Assembly (NCBI GenBank): GCA_023300065.1
Contig: JALZWJ010000259.1
Location: forward strand, 1 to 7,241
Origin: Akkermansiaceae bacterium
GTDB lineage: Bacteria; Verrucomicrobiota; Verrucomicrobiia; Verrucomicrobiales; Akkermansiaceae
Length of the DNA stretch: 7,241 bases
Direction: 5' to 3'
The notes under the pieces were generated by a model. The model made no database searches and had not been told where the DNA came from. It saw only the letters and a program-made list of their open reading frames with translations. This document shows positions 6,608-7,241 of this stretch, in pieces. Position numbers and translations under genes: made by a program. Position 1 is the first letter of the stretch; each line of letters starts with the position of its first letter.

Positions 6608-7193
6608 ATACCCCGCCGAGGTCCGGACGCTTGTTGCTGAGTTAAAGCGGCTCCCGGGAGTCGGTCCCCGCAGTGCGGAGCGCATCGCGGTGCATCTGCT
6701 ACAAAACCCTAAGGCCTCTCCGATGGAACTCTCCGGTGCTCTGCAGGAGTGCCATGAGGTGGTCAAAGCCTGCCCCACTTGTGGTTTTTTTACGGGGCAT
6801 TCCGGTTGCGCAGTTTGCAGCGAGCAGGGAAGGGATCTGAATCTTCTCTGTGTTGTCGAGCAGCCGACTGATGTCCTGCCCATCGAGCGCTCTGGCGTTT
6901 TTCGTGGGATCTATCATTGCCTTGGCGGGAAGCTCTCGCCGCTCGATGATGTGCGGCCTGAGGATCTCCGCATTGGTGAATTGGTGCGCCGGGTTCGTGA
7001 ACATCCCGAGACGGAAGTGATCCTTGCCACGAGCTCTGATGTTGAAGGGGAGGCGACGGCAAATTATCTTGGCGAAGTCCTAGCCTCCACTGGCTGCACG
7101 ATCACGCGCTTGGCTCAAGGGCTCCCTGCTGGTGGCGGGTTAGAGTATGCGGATGAGCTGACCCTATCGCGCGCCTTCGAGGGGCGGCGTTAA
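6594..7193 (+). CDS. recR: Recombination mediator protein RecR
   Basis: RecR works with RecO (and RecF) to load RecA onto gapped DNA during recombinational repair. The 199-residue product matches the family throughout: a helix-hairpin-helix with LPGVGPRSAERIA (20-32), a four-cysteine zinc finger (Cys60, Cys63, Cys72, Cys75), a Toprim domain opening at LLCVVEQPTDV (84-94) with Glu89 and continuing through FRGIYHCLGG (103-112) and DVEGEATANYL (149-159), and the canonical end GLPAGGGLEYADE...LEGRR-like tail (176-199). Length is typical. In many bacteria recR follows dnaX and ybaB; here it instead overlaps the 3' end of an unknown membrane gene by 14 bp and has no Shine-Dalgarno of its own, so it likely depends on coupling with that gene. 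Confidence 0.97.
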   Translation: MAKIEYPAEVRTLVAELKRLPGVGPRSAERIAVHLLQNPKASPMELSGALQECHEVVKACPTCGFFTGHSGCAVCSEQGRDLNLLCVVEQPTDVLPIERSGVFRGIYHCLGGKLSPLDDVRPEDLRIGELVRRVREHPETEVILATSSDVEGEATANYLGEVLASTGCTITRLAQGLPAGGGLEYADELTLSRAFEGRR

Positions 7194-7241
7194 AATCTCA
7201 TCGATGGCCCACTGGGCATGCTCTGCGATGAGGGCTGATTC
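7164..7241 (-). CDS. 3' end of a convergent gene, possibly epoxyqueuosine reductase (queG)
   Basis: On the minus strand a frame enters from the right edge and ends at a TAG (7164-7166), giving 25 residues that begin ESALIAEHAQWAIDEIL and end LEGAR. The EHAQWAI stretch resembles the usual C-terminus of QueG, (V/I)REHxxWAL, the enzyme of the last step of tRNA queuosine synthesis. That is a short match, and the product should be checked on the adjoining sequence. If real, it overlaps the recR 3' end by 30 bp, tail to tail. Confidence 0.45.
   Translation of the reverse strand, partial: ESALIAEHAQWAIDEILTPPLEGAR
7197..7232. other. Nested dyad just after recR
   Basis: The outer arms CTCATCG (7197-7203) and CGATGAG (7226-7232) enclose an inner GCCC/GGGC pair (7207-7210, 7214-7217). 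It begins 4 nt after the recR stop and lies inside the convergent reading frame. No T-run follows on either side, so if it ends transcription it is not a classical terminator. Confidence 0.25.

Overview
The window reads as an ordinary chromosomal stretch of a Gram-negative-type bacterium, most plausibly a member of the Verrucomicrobiota or the wider PVC group. That placement is an inference. It rests on a K+-dependent-type membrane pyrophosphatase, an exported formylglycine sulfatase, a type-2 (TIGR02127-like) pyrF, and starts that mostly lack a Shine-Dalgarno sequence. No rRNA, tRNA, CRISPR array, transposase or phage gene is visible.

Layout. (1) Positions 1-2110, plus strand: the 3' part of a MauE/DoxX-like membrane redox protein, then pyrF (orotidine 5'-phosphate decarboxylase), then an MBL-fold hydrolase of the NAPE-PLD/UlaG type that starts 5 bp after pyrF. 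These three look like one transcription unit. (2) Positions 2111-2215: a short convergent intergenic region with two perfect 8-bp hairpins. One of them, read on the minus strand, is a good intrinsic terminator for hppA. (3) Positions 2216-4276, minus strand: hppA, a complete 686-residue ion-pumping pyrophosphatase. (4) Positions 4277-4560: a divergent intergenic region with a 9-bp dyad and no convincing gene. (5) Positions 4561-7193, plus strand: a secreted type I sulfatase, a small four-helix membrane protein of unknown function, and recR. The membrane gene overlaps recR by 14 bp. (6) Positions 7164-7241, minus strand: the last 25 codons of a convergent gene, possibly queG, overlapping the recR tail.

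Functional picture: pyrF supplies UMP, HppA recycles biosynthetic pyrophosphate into an ion gradient, RecR serves recombinational repair, and the sulfatase probably desulfates organic sulfate esters outside the cytoplasm. These are housekeeping and accessory genes side by side rather than one pathway. I see no clear sign of a new multi-gene system. The points most worth a second look are the unknown membrane gene coupled to recR, the paired hairpins, the dyad in the divergent region, and a marked change in G/C strand bias between the pyrF side and the sulfatase/recR side.
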